Below are positions 45,427-54,435 of a stretch of 64,000 nt of DNA, in pieces. Both the position numbers and the translations under genes were made by a program. The notes beneath the pieces are model-generated. The model was not told the origin of the DNA. It made no database searches and saw only the letters and a program-made list of their open reading frames with translations. The DNA is taken from NCBI GenBank assembly GCA_947631615.1, contig CANRLX010000001.1:62001-126000 (forward strand). The letters run 5' to 3'. The DNA comes from an uncultured Acetatifactor sp. (GTDB taxonomy: Bacteria; Bacillota; Clostridia; Lachnospirales; Lachnospiraceae). Position 1 is the first letter of the stretch; every line of letters begins with the position of its first letter.

Positions 45427-46413
45427 ATGGTTCTGATTCCGTTTTTGCTGGGCAGAGGGGCCCTTTCCCTCTTATACAGAAAACGGCCGATACAAGGGAC
45501 TCTGTTGGCGGACAGTGTGCTGACGGGGTATCTGATCCTGATAGGACTGGCGGAAGCGGCCCATCTGACGGCTGTCGCACTGGGGCGGCCTTTTTCTGAT
45601 TGCGTGAAACTGTTCGCGCTGTTGTTGGGCGTGTCCGTCCTTGCGGCGGCCGCGCTGTTTCTGTGGGACAAGCGCCGCAGGCGGCGCCTGCAGACGTCCT
45701 CCTTCCCCTCCGGCGGATGGAGCGGCGTGAGCATAAAAGAACAAGTGTTATTTATTGTATTTGCGGTGCTGGTGCTGCTTCAGATCCTGCAGATCACGAT
45801 GCAGGGCGATGTCTATCTGGGCGGAGACATGACGGTGGAGACCGTCAACAGCTTTTTAACAACGGGCGATATTTATAAAGTCAATCCCCTGACAGGGGCG
45901 CCCTATACGCTGGGGATCCCCATGCGGCTGCAGATTTTGTGCCTGCCTTCCCTCTATGGGTGTCTCTGTACCTTCCTCGGGCTGAGCGCGGAGCAGGTGG
46001 TTTGGGGTATGGTGCCTATAGCGACCCTGTTTTACAGTTATCTGGCCTATGTTATCCTGGCGCGGGTGCTTTTTCCAAACAGGAGGGACTTAAGGGGCTT
46101 TTTCCTGATCCTTGTGGCGCTTCTTTTTCTCTTTGGAGATTATGGGTACGGGATGGACGGTCTTGGCGTGATGCACAGCGGCTTCCGCGGGGTGACGATC
46201 CGTGCGGCGGTGCTTCTGCCCTACACTGTCGGCGCGGTGCTGCGCGGGCGGTGGAAGCTGGTGGTCCTGTGCGTGCTGGCGGAGGCGTGCCTGGTCTGGA
46301 CCTTTTACGGGGCGGGGGCCTGCCTGCTGACAGCGGCGGGGCTTTTGGCGGTAAAGCTGCTTCTGGGCTGTCTGCGGCGGGCTGCCGACGGCGGAAAGGG
46401 GGCGGCGGTATGA
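45427..46413 (+). CDS. Polytopic membrane protein in the polysaccharide region, unknown function
   Basis: 328 aa, at least eight predicted membrane helices, with a polar loop GDVYLGGDMTVETVNSFLTT (about residues 127-146) between them. The layout recalls large membrane glycosyltransferases and O-antigen-related proteins, but no family motif is certain. GGTAGGAG precedes the ATG. The stop overlaps the next start as ATGA. Confidence 0.75.
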   Translation: MVLIPFLLGRGALSLLYRKRPIQGTLLADSVLTGYLILIGLAEAAHLTAVALGRPFSDCVKLFALLLGVSVLAAAALFLWDKRRRRRLQTSSFPSGGWSGVSIKEQVLFIVFAVLVLLQILQITMQGDVYLGGDMTVETVNSFLTTGDIYKVNPLTGAPYTLGIPMRLQILCLPSLYGCLCTFLGLSAEQVVWGMVPIATLFYSYLAYVILARVLFPNRRDLRGFFLILVALLFLFGDYGYGMDGLGVMHSGFRGVTIRAAVLLPYTVGAVLRGRWKLVVLCVLAEACLVWTFYGAGACLLTAAGLLAVKLLLGCLRRAADGGKGAAV

Positions 46414-47327
46414 GGGATCTTTTTCAGAGCGCGGTGCTGGGCTGGAAGAGTTATACGGAGAACGGCAAGTATGCGGCGCTTCTGCTGGCGGTGCTTTTGG
46501 TATTCTGGATGTGGCAGAGGATCGGGGGAGGGAAACGCCGCAAAATTTCGGACGCTCCCCTGGAGCTGATGGTCTATACGACATTGGTGACGGCAGCCTG
46601 TATCTGTCCGGTGACAGCCGTGTTTCTTCTGTTGTACCAGACCCGTTTTTACCAGTATGTGTGGATTTGGAGCATTGTTCCAATAACAGCTGTTATTGCC
46701 GCAGGCGGCTCGGTTTTTCTGGGGAAACTATGGGAAGACGATTCCGGTGCAGGGAAAAAGGACACCCTTCGGGCGGTGATCCTGACGGCTGTCGCGGCGG
46801 TCCTTCTCTTTTTCTGCGGGAGCATGGGGCAGCAGGAATGGAGCGATGCAGAGAAGGGAAGCGAGCGCGTGGGGATAGAGGCGGTGATCCGAAGCCTTGC
46901 GGAGGAAACGGAGGGGGAGATCTGTCTGTGGGCGCCGAGAGAGGTTATGGCGTGCGCCCGCTCCTGCAATGGGGAGATCCGTCTTCTCTACGGGCGCGAT
47001 ATGTGGGATGCGGCGCTGGGCGCCTATTCCTACGAGGTGTATGACGAAAAGCGGCAGGAGCTGTACCGGTGGATGAGCCACGCGGAGGCGTTTGGGACTC
47101 TCCAGGGCACCGTGGAGGTGCTGTCCGAGGATGCGGAGGGCCGGGTCCTCAGCGCGAAGAGGCCGGTGGACGGAAAGGTTTGTATACAAGATGCCATAGA
47201 CATGGGGGCAAACTGTATTTTGCTCCCGGGAAATATGCAGGCGGAGGATCTGGAGCAGATCGAGAGCTTGTTTTCCGTGGAGGCGGAAGAGCTTGGAGGC
47301 TATCTCCTGCTCAGAGCCGCCAGGTGA
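46410..47327 (+). CDS. Membrane protein with soluble C-terminal domain, coupled to its upstream neighbour
   Basis: 305 aa. Three or four membrane helices (about residues 22-40, 60-80, 88-107, 120-140) followed by a soluble domain of about 160 residues (EICLWAPREVMACARSCNGE; NCILLPGNMQAEDLEQIESL). I do not recognise the domain. The ATG lies within the upstream stop (ATGA). The two genes may be halves of one function; each has a proper start, so a frameshift is not required. Confidence 0.72.
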   Translation: MRDLFQSAVLGWKSYTENGKYAALLLAVLLVFWMWQRIGGGKRRKISDAPLELMVYTTLVTAACICPVTAVFLLLYQTRFYQYVWIWSIVPITAVIAAGGSVFLGKLWEDDSGAGKKDTLRAVILTAVAAVLLFFCGSMGQQEWSDAEKGSERVGIEAVIRSLAEETEGEICLWAPREVMACARSCNGEIRLLYGRDMWDAALGAYSYEVYDEKRQELYRWMSHAEAFGTLQGTVEVLSEDAEGRVLSAKRPVDGKVCIQDAIDMGANCILLPGNMQAEDLEQIESLFSVEAEELGGYLLLRAAR

Positions 47328-47340
47328 CAGGGAGGAGCCC

Positions 47341-48090
47341 ATGGTCAGCATTATCGTGCCGGTTTATCATGCGGAAAAGTACATTATTGAGACAATGGAC
47401 TGTGTGCGCGCCCAGACCTACGCGGACTGGGAGCTTCTTTTGGTGGAGGACTGCGGTGGGGACCGCAGCGCAGAGCTGATCGAGCGGTATATGGAGGAGA
47501 CGAAGGATGCGCGGATCCGGCTGATTCGACAGCCGTCCAACATGGGGGCGGCTCTGGCGCGCAACCGAGGGGTTCGGGAGGCAAGGGGCCGCTACCTCGC
47601 TTATCTGGATGCGGACGATCTGTGGGAGCCCCAAAAGCTGGAGAGGGAGCTTACCTTTTTAAAGGAGAAGGACGCCGCCTTCGTGTTTACCGGCTATGAA
47701 TTTGCCGACGAGTGGGGGAGAGGCACAGGCAAGGTGGTGCATGTGCCGGCCGAGCTCGGCTACCGAGAGGCGCTGAAAAACACCACTATTTTCACAACAA
47801 CTGTTATGTTTGATACCCAAAAGGTGGACAGGGAGCTTTTGCAGATGCCGGTCATGAAAAGCGAGGACACGGCGCTGTGGTGGAAGATCCTGCGCTTTGG
47901 CTATACGGCGTACGGGCTGGACGAAAATCTGGCCAAATACCGGAGGCCGGGCAGGTCCCTCTCCTCCAACAAGCTGGAGGCGATACGGCGCATTTGGAAT
48001 CTGTACCGGAAGGCGGAGGGCATGAGCGTGGCAAGCAGCGCCTATCACTTCTGCTTTTGGGCGGTGCGCGCGGTAAAGCGGCGCGTGTAG
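47341..48090 (+). CDS. GT2 glycosyltransferase
   Basis: 249 aa. Typical GT-A start MVSIIVPVYHAEKYIIETMD, then VEDCGGDRS and the metal motif YLDADDLWEPQK (about residues 87-98). No membrane helix at the end. It adds a sugar to a lipid-linked intermediate. GGAGG precedes the ATG at 47341, 13 nt after the previous stop. Confidence 0.9.
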   Translation: MVSIIVPVYHAEKYIIETMDCVRAQTYADWELLLVEDCGGDRSAELIERYMEETKDARIRLIRQPSNMGAALARNRGVREARGRYLAYLDADDLWEPQKLERELTFLKEKDAAFVFTGYEFADEWGRGTGKVVHVPAELGYREALKNTTIFTTTVMFDTQKVDRELLQMPVMKSEDTALWWKILRFGYTAYGLDENLAKYRRPGRSLSSNKLEAIRRIWNLYRKAEGMSVASSAYHFCFWAVRAVKRRV

Positions 48091-48146
48091 CGGCGCAAAG
48101 TCTTTTGGGAAATTTGGGGGAAATTCTGTCAAAAAACAAAATACTG

Positions 48147-48155
48147 TGGTATACT
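48147..48155 (+). promoter_or_regulatory. Extended -10 element before the initiating transferase gene
   Basis: TGGTATACT, 49 nt before the start at 48204; the -35 region (TGTCAA) is weak. Confidence 0.5.
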
Positions 48156-48203
48156 ATAAGTTAGTGCGTTCATCGCTGGCTGATACGGAGGAAAATTGTT
48201 TTG

Positions 48204-49643
48204 ATGACAAACACCTGTCAAAGTAAATTACAGAGGATGGAATCCTTTAAGCGTCTGATCAACCTTGCCTTCACTGCGGGCTGTCTGGCGCTGGAGGTCG
48301 GCATCTTTGCCTATAACTGGCTGTACCACTTCCAGTACAGCGTGGTGGAGCAGCTGCGCAATTTCTGGTTCCGCGGGCACATGCTGGAAATTTCCATCTA
48401 CGGTGTCATCCTCTTTTTCTTTGCCAAAATGTACGGCGGTATGCGCCTGGGTTATTTAAAGAATGTGGAGATCATCTTTTCCCAGGTGTTCGCCACGTTC
48501 GTGGCGAATGTCCTGATCTATGCGGAGCTGTCTGTCATGGCGTTTCAGCTGTTTGTGCCGAGGATGTTTATCTTTATGATGCTCGAGCAGACGCTTGTGG
48601 TGGTGCTCTATATCAACGTGGCGAATCGGATATACAAGTCGCTGTTTCCTCCGAGGAAGCTGCTTCTGATCCACGGGGAGAGGCCCATAGAGGATATCTG
48701 CAGCAAATTTGAGAACAGGAAGGACAAGTACCGGATCGAGCGGTACGAACATATCAGCAAGGGGGTGCCCGACCTGTGCCGCGCCATCCTCAAGGAGTAC
48801 ACGGACGGAAGCTGTAACGCGGTGGTGCTGTGGGATATCTCGGTGGAGGACCGGAATAAGCTTCTGAAATTCTGTTATTCCCAGTCTATCCGCGTCTATC
48901 TGATGCCAAAAATTGCGGATGTTATTTTAGCGGGGGCGGAAGAACTGCACGTGTTTGACGCTCCTCTGCTTTTGACGAGGGAGTACTGTCTCACCATGGA
49001 GCAGCGCTTCATTAAGAGAGCGATGGATATTTTATTTGCGTCCCTGCTTTTGCTTGTGGCATCTCCGTTTATGCTGGTCACGGCGATCGCCATCAAGCTT
49101 TACGACGGCGGGCCGGTGCTGTACAAGCAGGTGCGCTGCACCACCAACCAGCGGCAGTTTTATATTATGAAATTCCGCAGTATGCGGACGGATGCGGAGA
49201 AGGACGGTGTGGCCAGGCTGGCGCAGAAAAATGACGACCGTATCACCCCCATTGGAAGGGTGATACGCAAGTGCAGGATCGACGAGCTGCCGCAGCTTTT
49301 CAATATTTTGCGGGGAGACATGTCCTTTATCGGCCCCAGGCCGGAGAGGCCGGAGATCATCGCTCAGTATGTGGAGGTGATGCCCGAGTTTGTCTTTCGC
49401 ATGAAGGTCAAGGCGGGTCTGGCCGGCTTTGCGCAGGTGTATGGCAAGTACAACACCTCGCCGTACGATAAGCTGAAGCTGGATCTGGCTTATATCGAGA
49501 ATTACTCTCTCTGGCTGGATCTGAAGCTGATGCTTTTGACCCTGAAGATCCTTCTGTGGCCGGACAGCACAGAGGGAGTGGAGAGTGAACAGGTCACCGC
49601 TTTCAAGGAGGTCTATGACCGAGAGCGGGAAGAGGAGGATTGA
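48204..49643 (+). CDS. Polyprenyl glycosylphosphotransferase (WbaP-like initiating sugar transferase)
   Basis: Loads the first sugar phosphate on undecaprenyl phosphate, 479 aa. Four N-terminal membrane helices (within residues 15-150), a CoA-binding-like middle domain, then the catalytic domain from KRAMDILFASLLLLVASPFM (about 271), with the signature FRSMRTDAEKDG and PRPERPEIIAQY. The start may be TTG at 48201 (9 nt after GGAGG) or ATG at 48204; the difference is one residue. It leads a run of genes to 52672. Confidence 0.92.
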   Translation: MTNTCQSKLQRMESFKRLINLAFTAGCLALEVGIFAYNWLYHFQYSVVEQLRNFWFRGHMLEISIYGVILFFFAKMYGGMRLGYLKNVEIIFSQVFATFVANVLIYAELSVMAFQLFVPRMFIFMMLEQTLVVVLYINVANRIYKSLFPPRKLLLIHGERPIEDICSKFENRKDKYRIERYEHISKGVPDLCRAILKEYTDGSCNAVVLWDISVEDRNKLLKFCYSQSIRVYLMPKIADVILAGAEELHVFDAPLLLTREYCLTMEQRFIKRAMDILFASLLLLVASPFMLVTAIAIKLYDGGPVLYKQVRCTTNQRQFYIMKFRSMRTDAEKDGVARLAQKNDDRITPIGRVIRKCRIDELPQLFNILRGDMSFIGPRPERPEIIAQYVEVMPEFVFRMKVKAGLAGFAQVYGKYNTSPYDKLKLDLAYIENYSLWLDLKLMLLTLKILLWPDSTEGVESEQVTAFKEVYDREREEED

Positions 49644-49655
49644 CAGGAGGTTACC

Positions 49656-50756
49656 ATGTGGAAAGCAAGCTATGGAAAGGAGCCCTTTGACCTTCGGTTG
49701 GCGGCGCTTCGTCTGGTTCGGAACCTACCGTTTATAACAGGTGTTACAATATTGGGCACGCTCCTCTTTGGGGGCGGCTACTATGTGAAGAATGTGCTTC
49801 TCGACAGGGATCACGCCTATGCCGCCACCTCCGTCTATCGGGTGGAGTACACGGCGGAGCCTACCCAGTCCGGAGATTACTATATCAACGAGATGAGCTG
49901 GAACACATACGTCAGATCCCGCGAGTTTTATGACGCGTTTCTCGGGCACCTGGCGGAGAATACCGTGGAGCTGTCCCAGTACTATGAGCCGGTGCGCACC
50001 AAGGAGGGGTACGAGGCGCTTGTGGAGGCGTTTCTCGCCTCCGACTGGCACGTGCCCTCCACGGTGGTGACTGCGGATCAAAAGGACTGGTGCCTGCGGA
50101 TCGCCCAGGCGGTGGAGCAGACCATGACTCAGGAGTTTGCGGAGAGTAACCCGCAGGTGGCGCGGATCACGGTGATAGACCCCGCTGTCCAGGCGGTGGA
50201 GGTGCTTCCGGATGTGCGGCCCCTGAGGGCGGTGGTCTTAAGCGCGGTTCTGTCCTGTTTTTTTGCGGTGGTGGTGTTTCTCCTGCGGGAGCTTGGCACG
50301 GACGGCATCTGGCTTCCGGTGACGCTGAGGCGGCGGTATGGCCTTGCGGCGCTGGGAACCGTCCACAGCAGAGAGCTTCTGCCCAATCTGGCCTATCGGT
50401 TCGTGGGAGCCGAGAGGATCGCCGTGTGTACGGCTGTCGGGGAGATCGACCCTCTGGAGGCGTGCCAGGCGATTCGGGAGCGTGTGGGAGACAATCCGCT
50501 TTTGGAGAAGGAGTGGGTTCCCTTTCCCGCCCCTCTTCTCTGCGAGGAGTGCTGCGAGAAATTGCGGGGCATGGACGGGGTGCTGCTTTTGGTCGGCGCC
50601 GGAAACCATGCGGGCAAGCCCTTAGAGCGTGTGTTACAGTATTTGGAGGAACAGGAGGTCGCCGTCGGGGGAGCGATCCTCTGGGAGGCGGACGAGTGGC
50701 TGATCCGCACCTACTATCGGATTCCTTTTGCTCCCGAGGCGGAGGGCGGCATATGA
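49656..50756 (+). CDS. Wzz-like polysaccharide co-polymerase with kinase-like domain lacking Walker A
   Basis: 366 aa. Two membrane helices (about residues 24-46 and 190-212) flank an extracellular domain of about 140 residues, the layout of chain-length determinant proteins. The cytoplasmic part (about 225-360) has the spacing of a bacterial tyrosine kinase domain (RRYGLAALGTVHSREL; GMDGVLLLVGAGNHAGKPLE; VAVGGAILWEADEW), but no Walker A loop or Tyr cluster. It probably controls chain length without kinase activity. It follows the initiating transferase and overlaps the next gene (ATGA). Confidence 0.7.
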   Translation: MWKASYGKEPFDLRLAALRLVRNLPFITGVTILGTLLFGGGYYVKNVLLDRDHAYAATSVYRVEYTAEPTQSGDYYINEMSWNTYVRSREFYDAFLGHLAENTVELSQYYEPVRTKEGYEALVEAFLASDWHVPSTVVTADQKDWCLRIAQAVEQTMTQEFAESNPQVARITVIDPAVQAVEVLPDVRPLRAVVLSAVLSCFFAVVVFLLRELGTDGIWLPVTLRRRYGLAALGTVHSRELLPNLAYRFVGAERIAVCTAVGEIDPLEACQAIRERVGDNPLLEKEWVPFPAPLLCEECCEKLRGMDGVLLLVGAGNHAGKPLERVLQYLEEQEVAVGGAILWEADEWLIRTYYRIPFAPEAEGGI

Positions 50757-51538
50757 GCGTACAGGTGCTGGCGTCAGTGATGAACAGCTCTCCGGATCGG
50801 ATCGCGGAGCAGATGAATTTGGGCTCCGACGCGGTGATCATCAACCAGTGTGACCGGCTGGGAGCGGAGGAAACAGAATACCGCGGGCATAAGGTGCGCT
50901 TTTACTCCTTCCCCGACCGAGGGATCGGGAGAAGCCGCAATGAGGCTATCATGAGAGCAGATAGGGATATCTGCCTTTTTTCGGATGCGGACATTGTGTA
51001 CCGGGAGGGCTACGCGGAGGCGGTTGAGGCGGAGTTTCTTCGGAATCCCAGGGCCGATATGATCCTTTTCAATATTGAGGTGGAGGAGGAGCGCCGTACC
51101 TATCAAATCACCGGACGGCGGAGGGTGCATTGGTACAACTGCGGGCGTTACGGCGCGGTGAGCTTTGCCGTGAGGAGAGACAGCCTGCTTGCGTCCGGCG
51201 TGACCTTTTCTCTTTTGTTCGGCGGCGGAGCCAGGTACAGCAACGGGGAGGACAGCCTGTTTTTAAAAGAATTTATGTCCAAGGGATATCGGGTGTACAC
51301 GGCGCCGGTGACCATCGGGAGGGAGACCGCCGGAGAATCCACCTGGTTTTTCGGATATCAGGAGAAATTTTTCCGAGACAGGGGGGTGCTCTATCACTAT
51401 TTGTATGGGAGGCTTGCCGGACTGATGGCGATCCGCTTTCTCCTGGCGCATCGGGAAAAGCTCTGTGCGGAGGTCTCCGTCAGACAGGCCTATGCCTGGA
51501 TGCGGGACGGGATCCGCGAGGGAAGAGGAGGAAACTAG
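50753..51538 (+). CDS. GT2-like glycosyltransferase
   Basis: 261 aa. The GT-A features are compressed at the N-terminus: PDRGIGRSRNEAIMRADRDI followed by the metal motif LFSDADIVYREGY (about residues 77-89), and an ED motif SNGEDSLFLKEF (about 164-175). It lacks the usual VSIIVPVYN opening, so it is an atypical member. It starts in the stop of the previous gene. The next ATG follows the stop directly. Confidence 0.8.
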   Translation: MSVQVLASVMNSSPDRIAEQMNLGSDAVIINQCDRLGAEETEYRGHKVRFYSFPDRGIGRSRNEAIMRADRDICLFSDADIVYREGYAEAVEAEFLRNPRADMILFNIEVEEERRTYQITGRRRVHWYNCGRYGAVSFAVRRDSLLASGVTFSLLFGGGARYSNGEDSLFLKEFMSKGYRVYTAPVTIGRETAGESTWFFGYQEKFFRDRGVLYHYLYGRLAGLMAIRFLLAHREKLCAEVSVRQAYAWMRDGIREGRGGN

Positions 51539-52672
51539 ATGGAGAGCAGCGCGCTGGTTTATATTCTGCTGACGGCAGTGACCCTGCTTTTGGCGCTGTG
51601 CGTGGACAACCGCGACTATGTGGCGGCACGCATAAGCGGCAGACGGGCCGCCGGAGAGCGTGTGGGCTTCTCCAGGGAGCAGGCGAGGAACCTGGTGGCG
51701 GAAACGGCCATTTTCTGTCTGCTGACGGGCGTATCGGCCTGCCGCATCGCCGTGGGAAACGACTACTGGCCCTACCGTTTCAACTTTCGCCTGATCGCCC
51801 AGGAGCGGCACGTGTCCTCGGAGCTGGGATTTAATCTGATCGTGAAGGGAATGCAGGATTTGTTTGGCTACGACAATTATCTGCCCATCTTTGCGCTTTT
51901 TTCTTTTATCACGGTCCTGTTTTTTGTCCTGGCGCTCCACGATCAGGGAAGCCTTTACGCGTTCTCCCTGTTTCTTCTGCTCACGGGCGGCTACTATTTT
52001 AACAGTTTAAATACCGTGCGTTATTATTTGGCGCTGGCGATCGCCCTCTATTCCATGAAGTATGTGCTCCGTGGGGAATATGGAAAATTTGTCCTGTGGG
52101 TGGCGGCGGGATGCGCTTTTCACAAATCCATACTTCTGGTAATACCGGTGTATCTCACGGCCAGGTGGCTTGCCGCCATCCGCCTGAAAAAATGGCATTA
52201 TGTGGCGGGCGGGGTCTTTGTTCTAAGCCTGATTTTTGGGAAGGATATATACCGGAGGATCGTCTTTCACTTTTACGGATTTTATGAAAATTCCGCCTTT
52301 GACAACAGCCGGATCTCTTATGTGAACCTGTTGAAGTGCGCGGCGGTGCTGCTTCTTTGCGGTATCTGCTACCGCCGCAGTATTCGGGAGGATCTGATGA
52401 ACCGCTTTTACTTTTTTCTGAATGTGGCGGGCTTTGTCACCTTCTGCTGCGGCGGATTTATACCGGAGGTCTCCCGCGTGGCCTACTATATGATGGTCTC
52501 CCAGGTCTTTCTGATCCCGCGGCTTTTGGCGGACATGGAGGAGGGGTGGCTTCGCAGGCTGGCCTATGCGGGGGTGATCGGTGCGTTCACGGTGTATTTT
52601 GCCTTCCTTTTGCGGGGAATGTACTCCGTGGATGTGAGGCTTCTGCCCTACCTCAACTGGATTTTTGACTGA
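51539..52672 (+). CDS. EpsG-family polysaccharide polymerase
   Basis: 377 aa with about ten membrane helices. The EpsG pattern is visible: GNDYWPYRFNFRLI after the second helix, then FNSLNTVRYYLALAIALYSM and CAFHKSILLVIPVYL. It would polymerise repeat units outside the membrane. The start directly abuts the previous stop. It ends 273 nt before the next gene, the gap being filled by the structured element. Confidence 0.88.
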   Translation: MESSALVYILLTAVTLLLALCVDNRDYVAARISGRRAAGERVGFSREQARNLVAETAIFCLLTGVSACRIAVGNDYWPYRFNFRLIAQERHVSSELGFNLIVKGMQDLFGYDNYLPIFALFSFITVLFFVLALHDQGSLYAFSLFLLLTGGYYFNSLNTVRYYLALAIALYSMKYVLRGEYGKFVLWVAAGCAFHKSILLVIPVYLTARWLAAIRLKKWHYVAGGVFVLSLIFGKDIYRRIVFHFYGFYENSAFDNSRISYVNLLKCAAVLLLCGICYRRSIREDLMNRFYFFLNVAGFVTFCCGGFIPEVSRVAYYMMVSQVFLIPRLLADMEEGWLRRLAYAGVIGAFTVYFAFLLRGMYSVDVRLLPYLNWIFD

Positions 52673-52711
52673 TACGGCGTGAAATTTTGTTTTTGGGGTT
52701 CGGATTTGCGC

Positions 52712-52928
52712 AGATTTCACATACCAACGCAGGCACGCTTTCGCTGCATACAGCGCCTGCTTATGGTATTGTGAAATCTACATGGGTATGTGCGATACAG
52801 ACAAGATCGCGCGCAGGGCATTATAGCGCCGCCGGTACTTATGCGCCGTACTTTGGCGCATTAGGTACCGTTGCGAGCGATATATAGCGAAAGCGTGCCC
52901 TGTGGCGACTTGTCTGGGATGCACATAC
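52712..52928 (+). other. Highly structured ~217-nt intergenic element (two large hairpins plus a competing helix)
   Basis: Hairpin 1: AGATTTCAC (52712-52720) pairs with GTGAAATCT (52771-52779), continuing through ATACCA/TGGTAT and GCAGGC (52729-52734)/GCCTGC (52755-52760). Hairpin 2: GTATGTGC (52786-52793)/GCACATAC (52921-52928), CAGACAAG (52798-52805)/CTTGTCTG (52909-52916), CGC/GCG, CAGGGCA (52814-52820)/TGCCCTG (52896-52902); inside it CGGTAC-tt-ATGCGCC (52833-52847) pairs with GGCGCAT-tag-GTACCG (52855-52870). GGCACGCTTTCGCT (52733-52746) is the exact reverse complement of 52886-52899, giving an alternative helix that would break both hairpins. It ends 2 nt before the ribosome binding site region of the next gene. 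Confidence 0.85.
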
Positions 52929-52945
52929 GGAAGGAGGAAACTGCG

Positions 52946-54358
52946 TTGAGAGTGCTTTGGCTCTGTAATATCATGCTGCCTGTGATCGCCCGAAACCTAC
53001 ATCTGAATTACAGCAACAAAGAGGGCTGGCTCAGCGGCCTGGCGGACATGGTGCTGGCCTGCGGGGAGGAGAGCGGCATTGAGCTTGGGATCGCGTTTCC
53101 CGCGCCGGAGGGCGTCTGTGACGGCAGGGGGCGGAGGATGAGCTGCGGGGGGCAGTCCTTCCTGGCGTTTGGCTTTGCGGAGGACACCGCCCGTCCCCAC
53201 CGTTATGACCGTGGACTGGAGGAGAAGCTGGGCGCGATCGCCCGAGAGTTTCAGCCGGATATCGTGCACTGCTTCGGCACGGAATATCCCCACACACTGG
53301 CTATGTGCCGCGCTTTTCCTCGAAAGGACCGTATCCTGGTGGGGATCCAGGGGCTGTGCGCCGTGTGCGCGGAGGTGTACCTCAGGGGACTGCCGTCGGA
53401 GGCGGTCCGCGCCGTGACATTTCGCGACCTCCTAAAGCGGGACGGCCTGCGCAGGCAGCAGGAAAAATTCCGGCAGAGAGGCGTCATGGAGAGGGAGGCT
53501 GTCCGGATTGCCGGAAATCTCACCGGCAGGACGGATTGGGACAGGATCCGGACACGGGAATGGAATAAAAACGCATGTTATTATAAAATGAACGAGAACC
53601 TCCGCGAAACCTTCTATCAGGGCGTCTGGCGGGAGGAGGAGTGTGTCCCCCACACTATTTTTGTGAGCCAGGGCGATTACCCGATCAAGGGACTCCATTA
53701 TCTGCTGCGGGCGCTTCCCAGGATCCGGCAGCAATATCCGGACGTCCATGTGTTTGTGGCGGGGGACAGCGTGGCGGGAAACCAAAGCTTCGTCGGCAGA
53801 TGGAAGCTTTCCGCCTATGGGAAATTTCTTCGGCGGCTTCTTGCGGAGGAGTCCCTGGAGGGAAGTGTCACCTTTCTGGGCCGCCTGAACGCGGAGGAGA
53901 TGAAACGGCAGTATTTAAAGAGCCACCTTTTCCTCTGCTGCTCCGAGTTGGAAAATTCCCCCAACTCACTGGGGGAGGCGATGATCCTGGGAGTGCCCTG
54001 TGTCAGCGCGGATGTGGGCGGGATCCCAAGCCTCTTTACCGACGGGGAGGATGGGATCCTCTATCGGGGAGACGAAAAAGGCCCCGAATCCCCTGATCGG
54101 GCGGGAGCGGCTCCGGAAGCCGGCGGGGAGCATCTGGAGGAGACGGCAGGAGCGCTGGCGGAGGCGGTGATCCGCATATGGAGCGATCCGGAACGGATGC
54201 GCGCCTATTGCAGTCATGCCAGAGAGCGGGCGCTGAAAACCCATGACAGGGAAGCAAACTATGGGAGACTGCTGGAGATCTACAGAGATATAACAGGTGC
54301 AATGAATACAGAGGGTGACGCCCCTGTGCAGGAAATAATGCAAAATGATGCAAAATAA
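52946..54358 (+). CDS. GT4-family glycosyltransferase
   Basis: 470 aa, starting at TTG (52946) 8 nt after AAGGAGG. GT-B fold: N-terminal LRVLWLCNIMLPVIARNLHL and DIVHCFGTEYPH, C-terminal donor-binding block LENSPNSLGEAMILGVPCVS (about residues 333-352). A low-complexity insert (ESPDRAGAAPEAGGEHLEE) interrupts the C-terminal domain. The upstream structured element lies in its leader if it is co-transcribed with the polymerase gene. Confidence 0.88.
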   Translation: MRVLWLCNIMLPVIARNLHLNYSNKEGWLSGLADMVLACGEESGIELGIAFPAPEGVCDGRGRRMSCGGQSFLAFGFAEDTARPHRYDRGLEEKLGAIAREFQPDIVHCFGTEYPHTLAMCRAFPRKDRILVGIQGLCAVCAEVYLRGLPSEAVRAVTFRDLLKRDGLRRQQEKFRQRGVMEREAVRIAGNLTGRTDWDRIRTREWNKNACYYKMNENLRETFYQGVWREEECVPHTIFVSQGDYPIKGLHYLLRALPRIRQQYPDVHVFVAGDSVAGNQSFVGRWKLSAYGKFLRRLLAEESLEGSVTFLGRLNAEEMKRQYLKSHLFLCCSELENSPNSLGEAMILGVPCVSADVGGIPSLFTDGEDGILYRGDEKGPESPDRAGAAPEAGGEHLEETAGALAEAVIRIWSDPERMRAYCSHARERALKTHDREANYGRLLEIYRDITGAMNTEGDAPVQEIMQNDAK

Positions 54359-54435
54359 CTGATAGCTCTGTCAATAAATGCAGGATGCTGTGGAAAATTG
54401 CAGGATAATGGAGCAAATTATGTGGAAGGAAAACT

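Noticed and set aside
45939-46409. N-terminal extension of the 46410-47327 protein
   Set aside because: It would overlap nearly half of the upstream membrane protein in another frame and has no ribosome binding site.
45427-47327. Single gene broken by a frameshift
   Set aside because: The second frame has its own ATG in a standard ATGA overlap and a plausible N-terminus with a first membrane helix, so two coupled genes are simpler.
52687-52887. Small 66-codon gene inside the structured element
   Set aside because: It lies wholly within the self-complementary DNA, has no ribosome binding site and no recognisable protein character.
52712-52928. Retron or group II intron RNA
   Set aside because: No reverse transcriptase gene lies in the window and the flanking a1/a2-type repeats or intron domain V are not seen.
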